Shown here piece by piece: positions 1 through 12,290 of a stretch of 64,000 bases of DNA (positions are counted from its first letter, which is position 1; every line of letters starts with the position of its first letter). Source of the DNA: Edaphochlamys debaryana (taxonomy: Eukaryota; Chlorophyta; Chlorophyceae; Chlamydomonadales); contig JAEHOE010000014.1 of the NCBI GenBank assembly GCA_016858145.1, positions 1 through 64,000 on the forward strand. The letters are read 5' to 3'. The notes under the pieces are model-generated. The model saw only the letters and a list, made by a program, of their open reading frames with translations. It searched no databases and was not told where the DNA came from. Both the position numbers and the translations under genes were made by a program.

Positions 1-2567
1 GAGGGGCCATCGATACACGCTGAGCATGGTCATTGCGTGCCAAGGACTAAGGTGGGACCTGAGTGTGGTCAGTGCAAGTTATGACAGGGACTTGCGTTCT
101 GGCTTGCAGGGGGCAAGCCCGTGAGGTGGGTCGCTTGGCCCCAGCGTTCAGCGCTGTGACCCCAGGGGGGTCCTTCATTGTAAACACCGAGGACTGCACC
201 CTCCCTGCACCTGCACGCAGGTGAGGGGAGCGCGCTCCTGCCCTGAGCGGCCCCTCCACTTCCGGCCGAGCGAGGGAACAGGGCCAACCCTGCACCTCAC
301 GTGCCAATGCGCGGGCCTCAGGGGTGATGTAGGCCACGGGGCGTAGTGCCTCAGTGTGTTGGGCTGTTGGCGTCGCATCTCGTTGGCCCACGCAACATGC
401 ATGCCTGAAGCGGAGTGAAGCGGGCCCCAGCAGGGTGCCGGCAGGGGTACCCGCCGTGTCACCCCTGTCACCCCTGTCACCCCTGTCACCCTGTCTAGCT
501 GTCATCCCTGTTTGCCACCCTCGGGTGCTGGCGTCCGCCATGTACGCCATGACGGATGACAGGGACTCCCGCCTCAGCCGCAGGCCGCCGCAGTCATCGG
601 TCGTTCAAATGGTTGATGAGGGCGTTTCACCCGGCAGTTCACGGGGGCCAGGGGCCCCCGCCCTACGCCACAACCAAGCGCTTCAACTCGTTGATTTCTT
701 CTACCCCCGCCCTCTGCCCCCGTCGGCCTTGGGCTAGTGCAGGCCCCCGCAGCAGGCATCGAGCAGTGAATTTGGCACGCGGATTGCTTGGCGGCCGTGG
801 GGGCTATGGAGCGCCTTCAGTACGTCGTAGGGGTGGGGCCAACCCAGTCGGTAAGGAACGCGTGCGGTGCCACGGCCAGGAGACCACCATTTCTTGGCCG
901 AGATCGAGGAGCAATCCCCAGGTCAGGGTCTTTTGGATGGTCTTCACTACTTGGCCTTTAGGGCCGCCGCGTACCGGTAGCGGCTTCTGAGGTGGGCGTG
1001 TTCAGAAGGGTGTGTTGGCGTGCGAACCCTGTCCTCGAGAGGCAGCCTCCCGAGCTGGTGCGCTGCGCGGACTCCTTCGGAGTCATGGAGCGTGGAACAA
1101 AGTCGTGCTTCTCGCCCAGCCCGCGATGACACAAGCTCTGGTACGCTTAATCTTTATCCCACTGTGTCGTTAGTTGAGAGCGGGGAACCATATCGACCCT
1201 GCGCGAACTTCATGTGAGCGACCAGCTGTTGTCGGCTGTTGCGAGCAGGAGGAGGTTGCGAGTATGTTGCGGTCGACAAACCTCGCCCCGACCGAGCACG
1301 ATATTGCCAGGGGTCCTGCCATCGAGGTACCAGGGTCAAAATGTTCCGGTTCCAGGTCCAGTTTAGCCCGAACTGGTACTTCGGCACACAGACGAACCCC
1401 TAACTGCAGTCCTGGGTACCCATAGGCGTCATCTTGGGGCTTGGAAGCGCTGTCTGAGGGCCTTGGTCGCGGCGCATGTCGCCGACTTGGGCGGCATGTT
1501 CACCCGCAACAAGGACCCTACTCCACTCAGACTGACATCTGTAGTGTAAATAAGCACTCAGGCACACGGCCTAGGCCTAGTAGCGGCTGGGGTCACTCAC
1601 AGAGCCCTGCCGAGTGGTCGCTGGTGCGACCCCCTCGCAAAAATCGGACTGCCCAGGTTGCAGAACCAATAATGTACAGCTCCTTTCCCGACCTAGCGCT
1701 AGTATGTCCAATGAACTAGTACTGTGTAAAAGCACAGCTGTATATTGTTGGATAGGGCTTCAGGAGGACCTGGAACCTTTTGTGATCACGGACCCCCCCT
1801 CAGTGGAAGTACCCCTGCGATATTGCTAACTAATCTAATGCAACTCAGATCCGGCAAGGGGGAAGCAGTTGCGTCGACGTGCGTGGAAATGTGTTTCGCC
1901 CCATCCTCGGCCCCCCGTGGGCCCCGGTACCCCCGAAACTTCATGCGGAACGCGCCGCACGTCCCCGCGCTTTGCACCGTGCCTGCACGCATGAACCGTT
2001 GCCCCTCAGCCGGTCGCAAAATGGTGTCCAATGGTGCCTACAACATCAGTTCCCGCGCGGTGCAGAAGCGTGCAGGCCCAGTGCAGGCCCCGTGGCTGGG
2101 GGCGGCGATCTTATAGCCTTTTTACATGCACGTTACGTTACCCTGCGTTACCTAGGGTTATTCGAGCGATGGTTCCACGGGGCTGTCTACGTACGCATCA
2201 GCTCTTCAGGCTGCAGAGCACTCACGAGCTCTTCAGTTGCGGAAACCGGGCCGCGACCTCTCCAGTGGCCTAAACACGGAAACTCAGTTGCAGAAACCCG
2301 GCGGAAACTCGAATCGTCAAAACGCAGCGCCATTGGTGCTACATAAGGCATCTGCTGTCGCAAACTTAGTCAGCACGCTTCGCTTCCGTCCACTAGTGGA
2401 CGCACGCAGCAGCTGCTCGGGTATCGCACATACCCACCACAACTCGCTCAAACTGCACCGGGCTCCATCGCGGCTCGTTCAGTGCGGCTCGTAAGCTTGC
2501 GCTTACGTTCCAATAATTGAATACCTTGCTCGCTCTCAGCACATCAACTGCAACACTTTCGCGAAGC
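1..2567. other. Gene-free left flank and wall-protein promoter
   Basis: No open frame here shows family similarity, consistent exon structure or a credible start. It contains a short CACCCCTGT-type tandem repeat near 455-500 and imperfect repeats of an AGTTGCGGAAACC-like segment near 2230-2310. The last few hundred bases presumably hold the promoter of the downstream wall-protein gene; no clear TATA box was seen. Confidence 0.5.
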
Positions 2568-5338
2568 ATGTCGACAAGTCGCGGCCCCAGGCCGCAGCGC
2601 GTCGCGACGGCGATGAGCGCTATCGCGGCCCTGACGCTCCTGGCGTCGCTGGCCTCGGCGGCGCCGATGTCGGTCTGGCCCACTCGCGAGACCATGGTCC
2701 ATCGCCGCCTCCTGGGCGGAAACGGCCCCTGCCAGTACACCTGCGGCCGGTATGCGCTGGCCACGCAGCAGCCGACGACCGACGCGCAGCCGTGTGTGCA
2801 GGTGCGACTGCTGCAACATTTGATGAGGGGACCACGTTGTGCCGCCTGTGTGCACACGACTCGCGTGCCACGAACCCTAGCGTGGTGACGTCCCTCCGTC
2901 CCCCCGGCCCCGCGCACCGCGCTCATGCGACTTCCTCCCCCCGTCCTGCCCCTCCCCAGGTCAAGTGCGTGGGCATGAACAAGATCGAGGTCGACCTCTC
3001 CTGGTGCAAGGCCAACAGCACCATCTCTTGGATTTGTGAGTGGCGATGGCGGGGCCTTGGGGATGCAAGCGATGGGGCTCAGTTGGAAAGCAGGGCACTC
3101 CCGAGCTCTACTCGCTTTCCGCGCCTGATGCCTAGGCACTACTGCCCTCTCCCCCTCCCGCTATCAGCAACTCACCTGCCTCCCTGACTCCTCGCCCGGC
3201 CTTGCCGCCCGCAGGCTGCCGCGGCGGCGACTGCAGCGGCTTCACCGCCACCGACTGCGGCGGTGCCCTCATCAACGAGGGCTCGGGCAGCAGCCTGCAG
3301 GTCGGCTGCAACGCGGCCCGGAAGATCCAGTTCGACGTCACTCCGGGCACCACGAGCCTGGACATGCAGATCCATGACGGCCCCCTCAGCGGCAACAACG
3401 CCTGCTCGGGCGGAACCGGCACCGGTGCCAACCAGTGCTGCGGTGGCGGCGGCGGCTGCACGGGCGACAACGTGTGCTCGCTGACCTGGCAGATCCCCAC
3501 CTGCGTGCCGCCTCCCCCTCCCCCCTCTCCTCCGCCTCCCCCGCCTCCGTCTCCCCCGCCTCCCCCTCCGCCCAGCCCGCCGCCTCCCCCTCCTCCCTCG
3601 CCCCCGCCTCCCCCTCCGCCCTCTCCTCCGCCTCCCCCTCCGCCCTCGCCCCCCCCTCCCCCTCCGCCCTCGCCCCCGCCTCCCCCGCCTCCCCCTCCTC
3701 CCTCGCCTCCCCCTCCACCTCCCCCTCCCCCTCCGCCTTCGCCCCCCGCCTCCCCCTCCGCCCTCGCCCCCACCTCCCCCTCCGCCTTCGCCCCCGCCTC
3801 CCCCTCCGCCCTCGCCCCCACCTCCCCCTCCGCCTTCGCCTCCGCCTCCGCCTCCGCCTCCCCCCTCCACCCTCTCCTCCACCTCCCCCCCCTCCCAGCC
3901 CGCCGCCTCCCCCTCCTCCCTCTCCCCCGCCCCCCCCCTCCTCCCAGCCCGCCACCTCCTCCTCCTCCGTCTCCCCCGCCCCCACCTCCGCCCTCGCCCC
4001 CGCCTCCCCCTCCGCCTTCGCCTCCGCCTCCGCCTCCGCCTCCCCCCTCCCCCCAGCCCGCCGCCTCCCCCCCCTCCAGCCCGCCGCCTCCCCCGCCTCC
4101 CTCTCCCCCGCCTCCCCCTCCTCCCAGCCCGCCGCCTCCCCCTCCTCCCTCTCCCCCGCCTCCCCCTCCGCCCTCGCCCCCACCCTCCGCCTCCACCCAG
4201 CCCGCCGCCCCCCCCTCCGCCCTCTCCCCCGCCTCCCCCTCCGCCCTCGCCCCCTCCTCCGCCTCCGCCTCCCCCTCCTCCCAGCCCTCCGCCTCCCCCG
4301 CCTCCCTCTCCCCCGCCTCCCCCTCCGCCGCCCCCTCCTCCCTCTCCCCCTCCTCCGTCGCCCCCGCCTCCCCCTCCGCCTCCCCCGCCTCCCTCTCCCC
4401 CTCCTCCCAGCCCGCCGCCTCCCCCGCCACCTCCCCCGCCTCCCTCTCCCCCTCCTCCGTCTCCCCCTCCTCCCCCGCCACCTCCCCCGCCCTCCCTCGC
4501 CCCCTCCTCCCTCTCCCCCGCCTCCCCCTCCTCCTCCCCCGCCTCCCTCTCCCCCGCCGCCCCAAGGCCCCGTTGGTGACAACGACGCCAGCCCGCCCAA
4601 CGCGCCCCCGCCCTCCCCCGCGCCGCCTCCCTCGTGCACCGCCGACTCTGCCTGGTCCATGGTCGACCCTAGCACTGGCGTCAGCAGCGCGGCCCTGGTG
4701 ACCTCGACCGCCGCCGTGTCGCCTGTGCCCAACTGGGGCGCCCAGCTCATTGCCGAGTCCTCCACCAGCAACAACTGGGGCAACGTGCTGCGGATCTCGG
4801 CGCCCCAGGGAGACGCCAAGTACACCACGCAGACTGGGTATGTCATCATGTGCGCCGGATGCGGCCGCAACGAGATCGGCAAGGGCTACACGGCCGCCGC
4901 CCTGAAGCTCGACATGTGAGTAGTGGAGCGGGGCTGAGGAGTGTAGGGGCGTAAAGGAAAGCGGGGCACTCTGGGAGCCGCCATGGCCCCACTAAGGATT
5001 TGCCTGCTGCCCCCAGCTTCGCCTGACCCCGCTGCCCTACACCCCTCCTTCCCCCTCCCCCCAGTGCCCGCACCGGCAGCACCTACACCGCCACGTTCAC
5101 CGTCACCGTGGCCGGCGGCTCCATCACGGCCAGCGGCGTCAACATGTACTTCGGGACCAGTGCGCCCTCGAGCAACGCGCCCGGCTCCTGGAAGCCCAAG
5201 GCCACCCTCTTCCCCGCCGTCGGCAGCTACGCCAGCGGGGCCACCTTCACCGCCACCAAGACCCTCACTGGCTCCGGCTCCACGCTCTACGCAGCGCTGC
5301 ACTTTGTGTCCACCAAGTGCACGCACTACTACGTTTAG
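2568..5338 (+). CDS. Secreted polyproline extracellular-matrix (pherophorin-like HRGP) protein
   Basis: Four exons fit splice signals and phase: 2568-2801, 2960-3035, 3215-4915 and 5065-5338 (stop TAG). The first ATG gives a signal peptide (basic start, then AIAALTLLASLASA). A Cys-rich head of about 150 residues follows (CQYTC, NKIEVDLSWC, QCC motifs), then a roughly 370-residue PPPPPPPSPP stretch, then a folded tail of about 180 residues with few Cys. Head–polyproline rod–tail is the architecture of volvocine pherophorins, which are Hyp-O-glycosylated matrix or wall proteins; the globular parts do not clearly match the pherophorin domain, so the family name is loose. The head reads in one frame (exon base 3217 onward) and the tail in another, so at least one net frame change lies inside the C-rich repeat. 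This may be assembly error, a cryptic intron or real damage. Confidence 0.8.
3510..4560 (+). repeat. CCTCCC/CCGCCT polyproline-coding repeat
   Basis: About 1 kb of nearly pure C/T with G only in CCG or TCG codons, encoding (Pro)7-Ser-Pro-Pro style repeats. Several sub-blocks such as CCCAGCCCGCCGCCTCC recur. The SPP frame shifts near 3740 (a run of six C) and more than once afterwards, so the three forward frames take turns being polyproline. Antisense frames are long Gly-rich shadows. Confidence 0.85.
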
Positions 5339-6312
5339 GCGGAGCGCGCTGACTCTGCTTGGAGATGATAGGCCTACCGGCCTGCGGCTTATGTCATAGC
5401 TGAGTGTGCAGTTCATGTGTGGCTGGCTTGTGATGTGGTGAGGACACCTGTGGTGGCAAGTGCTGCGCCGCGGTTGTTCTCACGTGCGTGCTAATTCATT
5501 CGGATTCTTGTGAGGTAGATCATGAGACGCAGATGTCAGTTCCTAATGCGTTTGAGTGCTTGTGACTGCTGGGGTCATGGCGGGCAGATAGATAGATCAG
5601 GGGTTGCAAGAAGAACAACGAAGGGAAGATTGCGGGAGTAGGTCTGGGACGCTTGCAGTGGCATGCACGACTAGAGTGGCATTATTGTGAGGCCACTCAT
5701 GAGGCCATTCGGACGGAGTGAGGCCCTCATCGGTGCTAGCACGCACTGAGGTACTGAGGGAAGAAGGGAAGACAGCGCATCTCGGGAGAGGGGCGTTTTG
5801 CAAGAGGCATGGGGGCGGGGGGCATGGCATGTGGCGCGCATTTCATGCTCTTGTAAGAGAAAGCAATACGTGCCCACTCTTACACATCGTCGCCGGCACC
5901 CTCTCGGGCTCTCGCACCCTCCCGTTCCCGGGCCCGGATTGTTCGGAAAGGAACCTGGGTCTGCACTCTGCTGGCCTGTTTTTCGCGTTGCCTCGTTTCC
6001 CCTTCACCCTCCCGTTCCGGCAACGCCCGGCAATGGCGGGGGACTGAGCCTCTCTGTCATGTTCCTGTGTGTGAGCGTTCCCGCGTTGGCAGAAGGGCCG
6101 CGGGGAACTGGGTCTGAGGTGGGGAAGGAGGGGGATTCGTGTGTGGATCGGCCGTGTGGCCACCTTAGCCTGTCGTACGGCTCAGTTTGAGCCTAACCCG
6201 TGTGACGCGCAACAAGCAGCAGCTTGTTGCATCTCGGCACTGCTATTGCTCACAGCACATGCCGCAGGAAGCAGACTGCTCCTGTAAGTCGTTACGCCTA
6301 CAAGTCTCAATC
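5339..6312. other. 3' flank between wall protein and retroelement
   Basis: Probable 3' UTR and spacer. No coding frame with recognisable features. A duplicated CCTCCCGTTCC-type segment lies at about 5915-6020. The retroelement's left boundary must lie here or just beyond, but I could not find a paired LTR sequence right of the element. Confidence 0.4.
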
Positions 6313-6315
6313 CTA

Positions 6316-9300
6316 GCCATCGCCTAGTCTCCTCGCTAGCTGCGCTCCCCGGTGCTCTGGGAGAGCACGGTTCGACTGCAGCTGCGCTGCTCGTCACTTC
6401 TGTCTGCAACAAGCTCAACTCCGGCGCCGCCGAGGAGAGCGCCAAGTTCATCAAACAGGTCGGCAACGGGTTGGGTGCGCCACCCTGGTTTCCCGTCAGC
6501 CGAGCCCAGCTCCTAGCCCGCAGCTGCTTTCGCCTCTGAAAGTAGCGGATCCTGTTAGCTCGCAAGGCCTCGCGCAAGCGCCTGCTGCTAGCTCTGCGGA
6601 TCTTCGCGCTGCTCGCCTTGCTGTTCGCGAGCTCTCTCGCCAGCAATCGCTCGAGTCCCAGCATACTGAACGTCAACTTCGCTTCGCACGAGCTCAGTCG
6701 CTGTTGGAGGGCTCCCGCCTCGCAGGCACCTCCGCATCCGGCGCCGCCCCTGAGCTACGTCGCGACCAAGAGCCAGTTCCGCAGCCACAACGACGTAGTG
6801 TTTCTGTTGGTGCTGACTCCGGTTCCGCTGAGCACGCTGCTCGCGGATCTGCGGGTGCGGCCTCAGCCGCGCTTGCATCGGGAGCCTCGGGCCGCGCGCC
6901 TGCGCCCTCGCGCCTCCCTCGCGCGACTGCCGCTCCTTCTCGAGCTCTAGAATCAGCTGGGCCTGCCTCTGCAAGCCTCCCGGCCCCCGGCGACACTCGT
7001 CCGCCGACCTCAGGCGCTGCGGTCCTCAGACCGCAGCCCCTTCTCCCCCACGGCTCTGTGGGCGCGGGCGGCTCCCAGGCCCCTGCGCCCGGCCCGGACG
7101 TCTGGCACGACAACCTCCTGGCTGCCGCCGAGGCTGACCTGCCGGATCTAGAGAAGGAGGCCTCTCCGCCCCCTTCGGACTCCAAGACTACCGACGACCG
7201 AGCGGCCGCCGCCACAGCAGCCTCAGCTGCTGCGGCAGGCGCCCCGGCCGCGGCACGCGAGCCCCCGCTTCCCCCAGCCAAGGAGGGTGGCGCCGAGCAG
7301 CTCCCTGCGGCTGTTCCCGGCGTCGCTCCTCCCCTAGCGCCGGCAGCGCAGCCTCTGCTGCCTGCCGTCGAGCCTCCTCCCTTAGCGCCGGCGGGGCAGC
7401 TTCTGCTGCCTGCCGTCAAGCCGCCCCCTCCACCGCCGCTCCCCCCTGCGCTCCCGGCGCCTCCTGCTGCTGCGGCCTCTGCCGCCTGCACGGACGCTGA
7501 CTGGGACTGGGACGACATGAGCGACCGCGCGGGCGCCTTTCCCCTGTTTGACTCCAAGGATGTGGTGGTGCTCACCAAGTACAAGCGCCGGCTGGGCGGG
7601 GCCGTAGCCAATCGCTGGCAGCGCAACAAGGACTTCAGCGAGTCGCTGACCTTCGCCTTCTACGAGCAATGGAACGGCGTGTGCGACAACGACGCGCCCG
7701 TGGGTGGAGGCCAACCACCAGCGCATCATGGCCGAGCACAAGGCCGCCTTCGAGGCTGAGTGGGCCAAGCTGCACCCCGGCGAGCCCATCACCGCCCATC
7801 CCAAGTACACGGGCGCCTGGTACCCCTCCTACATCCTGGAGCAGTGCCTGCTGGTGTTTTTCGCCGAGGAGCTGGTCAAGGAGTTCTTCTACCAGGACAA
7901 CTGCGTGCACACTGAGCTCTCCGCCTTCCGCTGCCGGCCGGTCATCGAGGACGGGCGCAAGTTCTGGGAGAACCCCCGGGACCTCGCGCAGCGCCTGCAA
8001 GACCTCCTCGACCGCACTGACCGTGACCGCTTCACGCCCCTGGTAGCTGGCGAGATCTACCTGGCTGCCCTGAAGCACCGCTACCCGGAGGTCTACGGGT
8101 TCCTGCTGCACAAGATCGGCGACCCCGCCAGCGGCCTCAAGCGCGACGCGCTGCCCGCGCTGTCGGAGACCGCCATGAACTTCCAAAACAGCATCTCCCA
8201 GATCGGCACCGGGCCCCACAGCGCCTTCGCTGCCATCATGTCGGAGCCGGAGGAACCCCGCAGCGCCAACGCCGCCTCCACGTCCGGGCGGCCTCAGTCG
8301 CCGGACACCGAGTCAGCAGCGCTCCGCAAGCAGCTGGCGGCCACCACCAAGCAGATCGCCGCTCTGCAGCAGCAAGTTTCGGCCCTCGTCGCCTCCTCAA
8401 GCTCACCTGCCGCCTCCCCGCATGCCCCGTGGCAGGGCCGCGGGGTCGGTCCTCAGGCCGGTCGCGGCAGCGCAGGCAACGGGCGGGGTGGCGGGGGCGG
8501 CCGCGGCAACCAGGGTGCGCGCCTCGACCCCTGCCCCCTGCTCTCTGATGAGGAGAAGGAGTTGCGCCGCTGGCCCCGCTGGTTCCCCGACCCCGTCACC
8601 GGCCTGACTGCGCCCCGCAACGGCCGCTGCGACGAGTGCGACACCGACCGCCACGTCGGCGCCAGCTTCTGCCCCAAGCGGGCGATGCGGGGCGAGCGCA
8701 CGGCCATCTGGGGCTTCGGCGGCACCATCCCCACGGCCGAGCTGCAGGAGATCGAGCGCCGCTTCCGCGCCGAGGGCCGCATCGTCGACCGTGCACCCGC
8801 TGCGGGCGGGCGTGGCTTCGGTGGCCGTGGCGGCGGTGCCGGTGGGCGCGGCGGCAAAGGAGGGCGTGGCGGCGGCCGCGGCAACGGCGGCTTCCAAGCG
8901 CGCGCCAACGTGGCCGCTGAGGAGGCCTCCCTGTACGGCGACGCCACCTCCACGTTCGCTGAGGACGAGTTCTGCGGCTACCACGTGCACGAGGTGTCCG
9001 GCAGCCCCGAGTCTCTACTCTGGGCTAGCCCCGACCTCTCTGTCCTGCCCTGCGCCTCCGCGCCCAGCTTCCAGGACCTGTACTGCAACCTCATTGCTGC
9101 CCTCGATGAGCAGCCGAGCGCCGCCCTCGCCGCCGCCGCCGCTGTCTCCCGCGACCTGACCGCTGGGGGGGGTAACGCCTTGCGCCCCATCCTGCGCAAC
9201 AGCTCCAGCGGCCAGGCCTGCAGAGGCGATGCCTGCACCGGCTGCGGCACGTGCGGCGGCTCCTCAGCCCAGCTCCGCAGCGTGCGCTTCGAGGGCGCCC

Positions 9301-9701
9301 CCGAGCCTCTCAAGGGCGGCACCTGCTGGTCCGACCGGGTCAACGGCCGAGGGCCCTTCAAGCCCAGCGACCCTCCTCCCTCGGTCCTGGCGGACGAGGA
9401 GGCGGCCGAGCTGCCCCTGCGCCCCGCCTGTTCTCTGCTGGGCGTCGAGGCCCTCTTGTCCGAGCTGCTGCCTGGCGTCCGCAGTGCGCGCACGGCCCGC
9501 CGACCCCGCTCTCCGCCACGCCCGCTTCCGGCTGCCTGCGCCACGGCCGCCAAGCCCTTCCCGGTCAGCTTCGAGCAGCTGGGCCTCAGCCCTCTGCCGA
9601 GCGTCTCCGCCGCCAAGTCAGGCGAGGCGGCCTCTCCGCAGGGCGCCTCTGCGCCGGCGGCGATGCCCCCTGCGGTGATGGCTCCTTGCTCGGGGAGGTG
9701 A
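6316..9701 (+). pseudogene. Retroelement gag-like polyprotein region (frameshifted)
   Basis: Upstream part (to about 7700) is Ala/Pro/Arg-rich and turns acidic and folded after an in-frame ATG at 7517. A single-base frame change near 7690 then leads into a long open frame to 9701. That second part has a helical capsid-like segment (about 7704-8200), a Gln/Ala coiled coil, RGG/GRG-rich basic patches and a zinc-knuckle variant CDECDTDRHVGASFC (8630-8675; CX2CX4HX5C instead of the usual CX2CX4HX4C). Gag binds and packages element RNA. The frame change looks like one extra G in GTGGGTGGAGG, compatible with mutation or sequencing error. No slippery heptamer was obvious. Confidence 0.7.
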
Positions 9702-12290
9702 TGATCACGCTCGTCTTCAAGGCCGGCACGCCTGACGAGGTCCGCCTTCGAGTCCGGGCGCTCGTGGTCAGCGACAGCTTCGTGCGCGGCATCTTCCAGA
9801 TGCTGCTCTCCATCAAGGTGATGGCCCAGCTGGGCCTCACGCTGCACACCTATCCCCGCGCCTGCGCGACCTACCTGCCCGACCTGGCTGGCCCTCCTGA
9901 GTCCTGCCCCCTCGACATGCGCGTTGCCGAGCTGCCGCTGGCGCCTCTGCGCCGCGACTCCGCCGAGGCCTCTTCCATCCTGGCCACCGTCCGCTCCCTT
10001 GCCAGCTGCTTCGTTGCCTCCGAGCGCCCGCGGGCGGCCTCAGCCGCTGCGGAGCTGAACGAGGACGCGGTGGCGGCCGCACGGGCTGAGGAGGACGAGG
10101 AGTGGCTTGAGGAGGAGGAGGAGGACCCAGCAGCGGTGGAGCAGGCTTGGCTCACCAAGCGCGAGATTGAGGATGAGGAAGCCGCGTACGCCGCCGGCGC
10201 CCGCTGGGAGCTGGATGAGCGCCGCGAGGTGCGCTACCTCGGCCCCACCAGCGACGCCGAGGCGGTTGGGGCCCCCGACCTGGAGGAGGCCAACTACGAG
10301 GAGGGCGGCGCGCCGCCCGTGGTCTCCTCTGACGCGCCCGCCCTCTCAGCGAGGCAGCAGCGCCGTCAGGAGCAACGGGCGCGTGCCCAGTCCAACCTCC
10401 CTGGCCCCATCACCGGCACCACGAGCTGCAGCTTCCACAACGAGCCCAGGGCTTGGGAGTTCTGCAAGGGCTGCCGCGACAAGGGCCTCATCTCGCTCCT
10501 CTCCGCGACCGCCCCGGGCCAGACTTGCCTGCGCCAAGGTGCCCTGCACCCTCGGTCCGGCAACCAACCGCCGATGAGCCGGGACAAGTACGAGTCGCTC
10601 TCCGTGCTTGACCTGTACTTCAAGGCGGAGCCGTACCTGCACTGCCCGCCCACGCTGCCCATCACGCCAAGCCAAGAGCTTGGCAACGCTCTCTTGCGCA
10701 TCCGCCGGAGCGTGGCACGGCATGGCGCCTATTTGCCCCACCGGGACCACCCTCGCTCCGACCCCCCGTCCGAGCTGCAGCCGGCTCCGCAGCAGCAGCC
10801 GGCGTCTCGGGCTGCCAAGCGCCGCCGCCGGCAGGTCATCACCTCGGCGTCGAGCGGGGAGGAGGAGCAGCCGCTGGGCCTCCCTCCGCCCCGGCGACCC
10901 CAGCAGCCCCCGCCGCCTGCGCAACTGCATCCGCAGCGCGCTCCGGCCGCCCGGCCTCAGCCGGGCGGCTCGGCTGGCTCGCGTGCGCTCTCCGGGGGTG
11001 CCGCGGGCGCCCGTCCCGAAAAGGCGCGCGTCCCGGCGCCACCGCCCGTGCCCCGCGCGCCCTCGCCGCCTCGCCGGCAGCCCATCCCTGCGCCTGAGCG
11101 GCACCGCTCCTGCTCCCCTGCCCTGGCGGCCCCCGCGGCGCGTGAGCCTGAGCCCCGCCGCCAGCCGGAGCCCCAGCCGGAGCGGCGCCGCTCTCCTGAG
11201 CGCCGCCGCTCCGCTGAGCCACGCCGCTCGCCTGGCCGCCGCCGCTCTGCTGAGCCACGCCGCTCGCCCGAGCGCCGCCGATCCGCAGAGCGACACGGGC
11301 GCTCTCCTGAGCCTCGCTGCTCGCCGCCCCCGCAGTACCGTGACCGCTCACCGGTATACCCGCCTCGCGGTGGCGCCCAGCAGCGGGCGCAGTACGAGAC
11401 CCAGATGCACCCCAACAAGATGTCGTTCTGCACTGCCCCTGCCTTCGACAACCGCGCCGAGGGTGAGGCGTACGTGCTCGTCCGGCACGGCGACCGCCCA
11501 AACGAAGACCGCCCCCGCCGTGTGGCCTTCGACTGCGGCGCGGGTGTGCCGTCCCTCATCGACAGGCGCTTCGCCGCCAACCTCCCGCAGCACCGCCTGG
11601 ACGCGCCCCTGCAGCTGCGCGTGGGCAGTGACAACCGAGGGCCACTCTTCGTCACGGCCACGCACCGGGTCTACCGCTCCAGCCTGGTGATGGTGGACAA
11701 GCGCGGGCGGGTCTGCTGGACCAACTGCGAGATCTACGTGGTTGACCTGCCCCACGAGCTTGACCTCATCCTGGGGGCCTCGCTGGGGCAGGTGATGACG
11801 GCCAGCCTCGACCTCACACCCGTGGGCTCCCTGCTCTGCTTCCGGTACGGTGAGGCCCTGCAGTGGAAGCGCACCGTTGCCACGGCCTTCACGCGCAGCC
11901 CAGCGCTGCTGATGCTGGCACCTGACCTGCTCTCCACACCGGATGAACGGTACACGGCGCAGCCGCGACCGCTCCCGCCCTCGGCCTCTGCCGATGAGCC
12001 CGGCGGCTTCCTCTGGAACGGCGACATCTGGCGCCCGCCGCCGCGCTCCAGCTACGCCGCCAACGCCACCGCTCCCGCCAAACGCGCCACCGATGGCAGC
12101 GGGGTGGAGTGCAGGCAGGGGGGGGGTGACGCCAGCAGCGCTTGCCCGCCTTCCAGACCCATCAAAACCCCTGAGGAGGAGGCGCTGATGTGCCAAGTCG
12201 TGCAGGAGAAGCTCTCCAATGGCGAGCTGTCCCCGCCCACGGAGGGTGCCGGCCGGCGCCCCGGTGGCAGCGGCGGCAGCTCCCAGCGCC
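9690..12290 (+). pseudogene. Retroelement acidic linker and retropepsin-like protease region
   Basis: This frame is -1 relative to gag and overlaps its end, the usual arrangement for gag-pol, so the junction could be a functional -1 frameshift. It first encodes an acidic, Glu-rich spacer, then an Arg/Ser/Pro block with SPERRRSAE-type repeats (about 11150-11330). A retropepsin-like domain follows at about 11460-11830: VAFDCGAGVPSLI supplies the catalytic Asp with DCGA replacing the usual D[ST]GA, and ELDLILGASLG fits the C-terminal hydrophobic-hydrophobic-Gly motif. The frame is abandoned around 12240-12300, where a +1 change leads to the RT-bearing frame. Confidence 0.65.

Noticed and set aside
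3132..4882. Long minus-strand Gly/Glu/Arg-rich open frames of almost 500 codons
   Set aside because: They are the antisense of the C/T polyproline repeat; stop codons are rare on either strand of such sequence.
6190..6700. Candidate 5' LTR left of gag
   Set aside because: No matching direct repeat was seen to the right of the integrase, and the sequence from about 6320 on is open in the gag frame.
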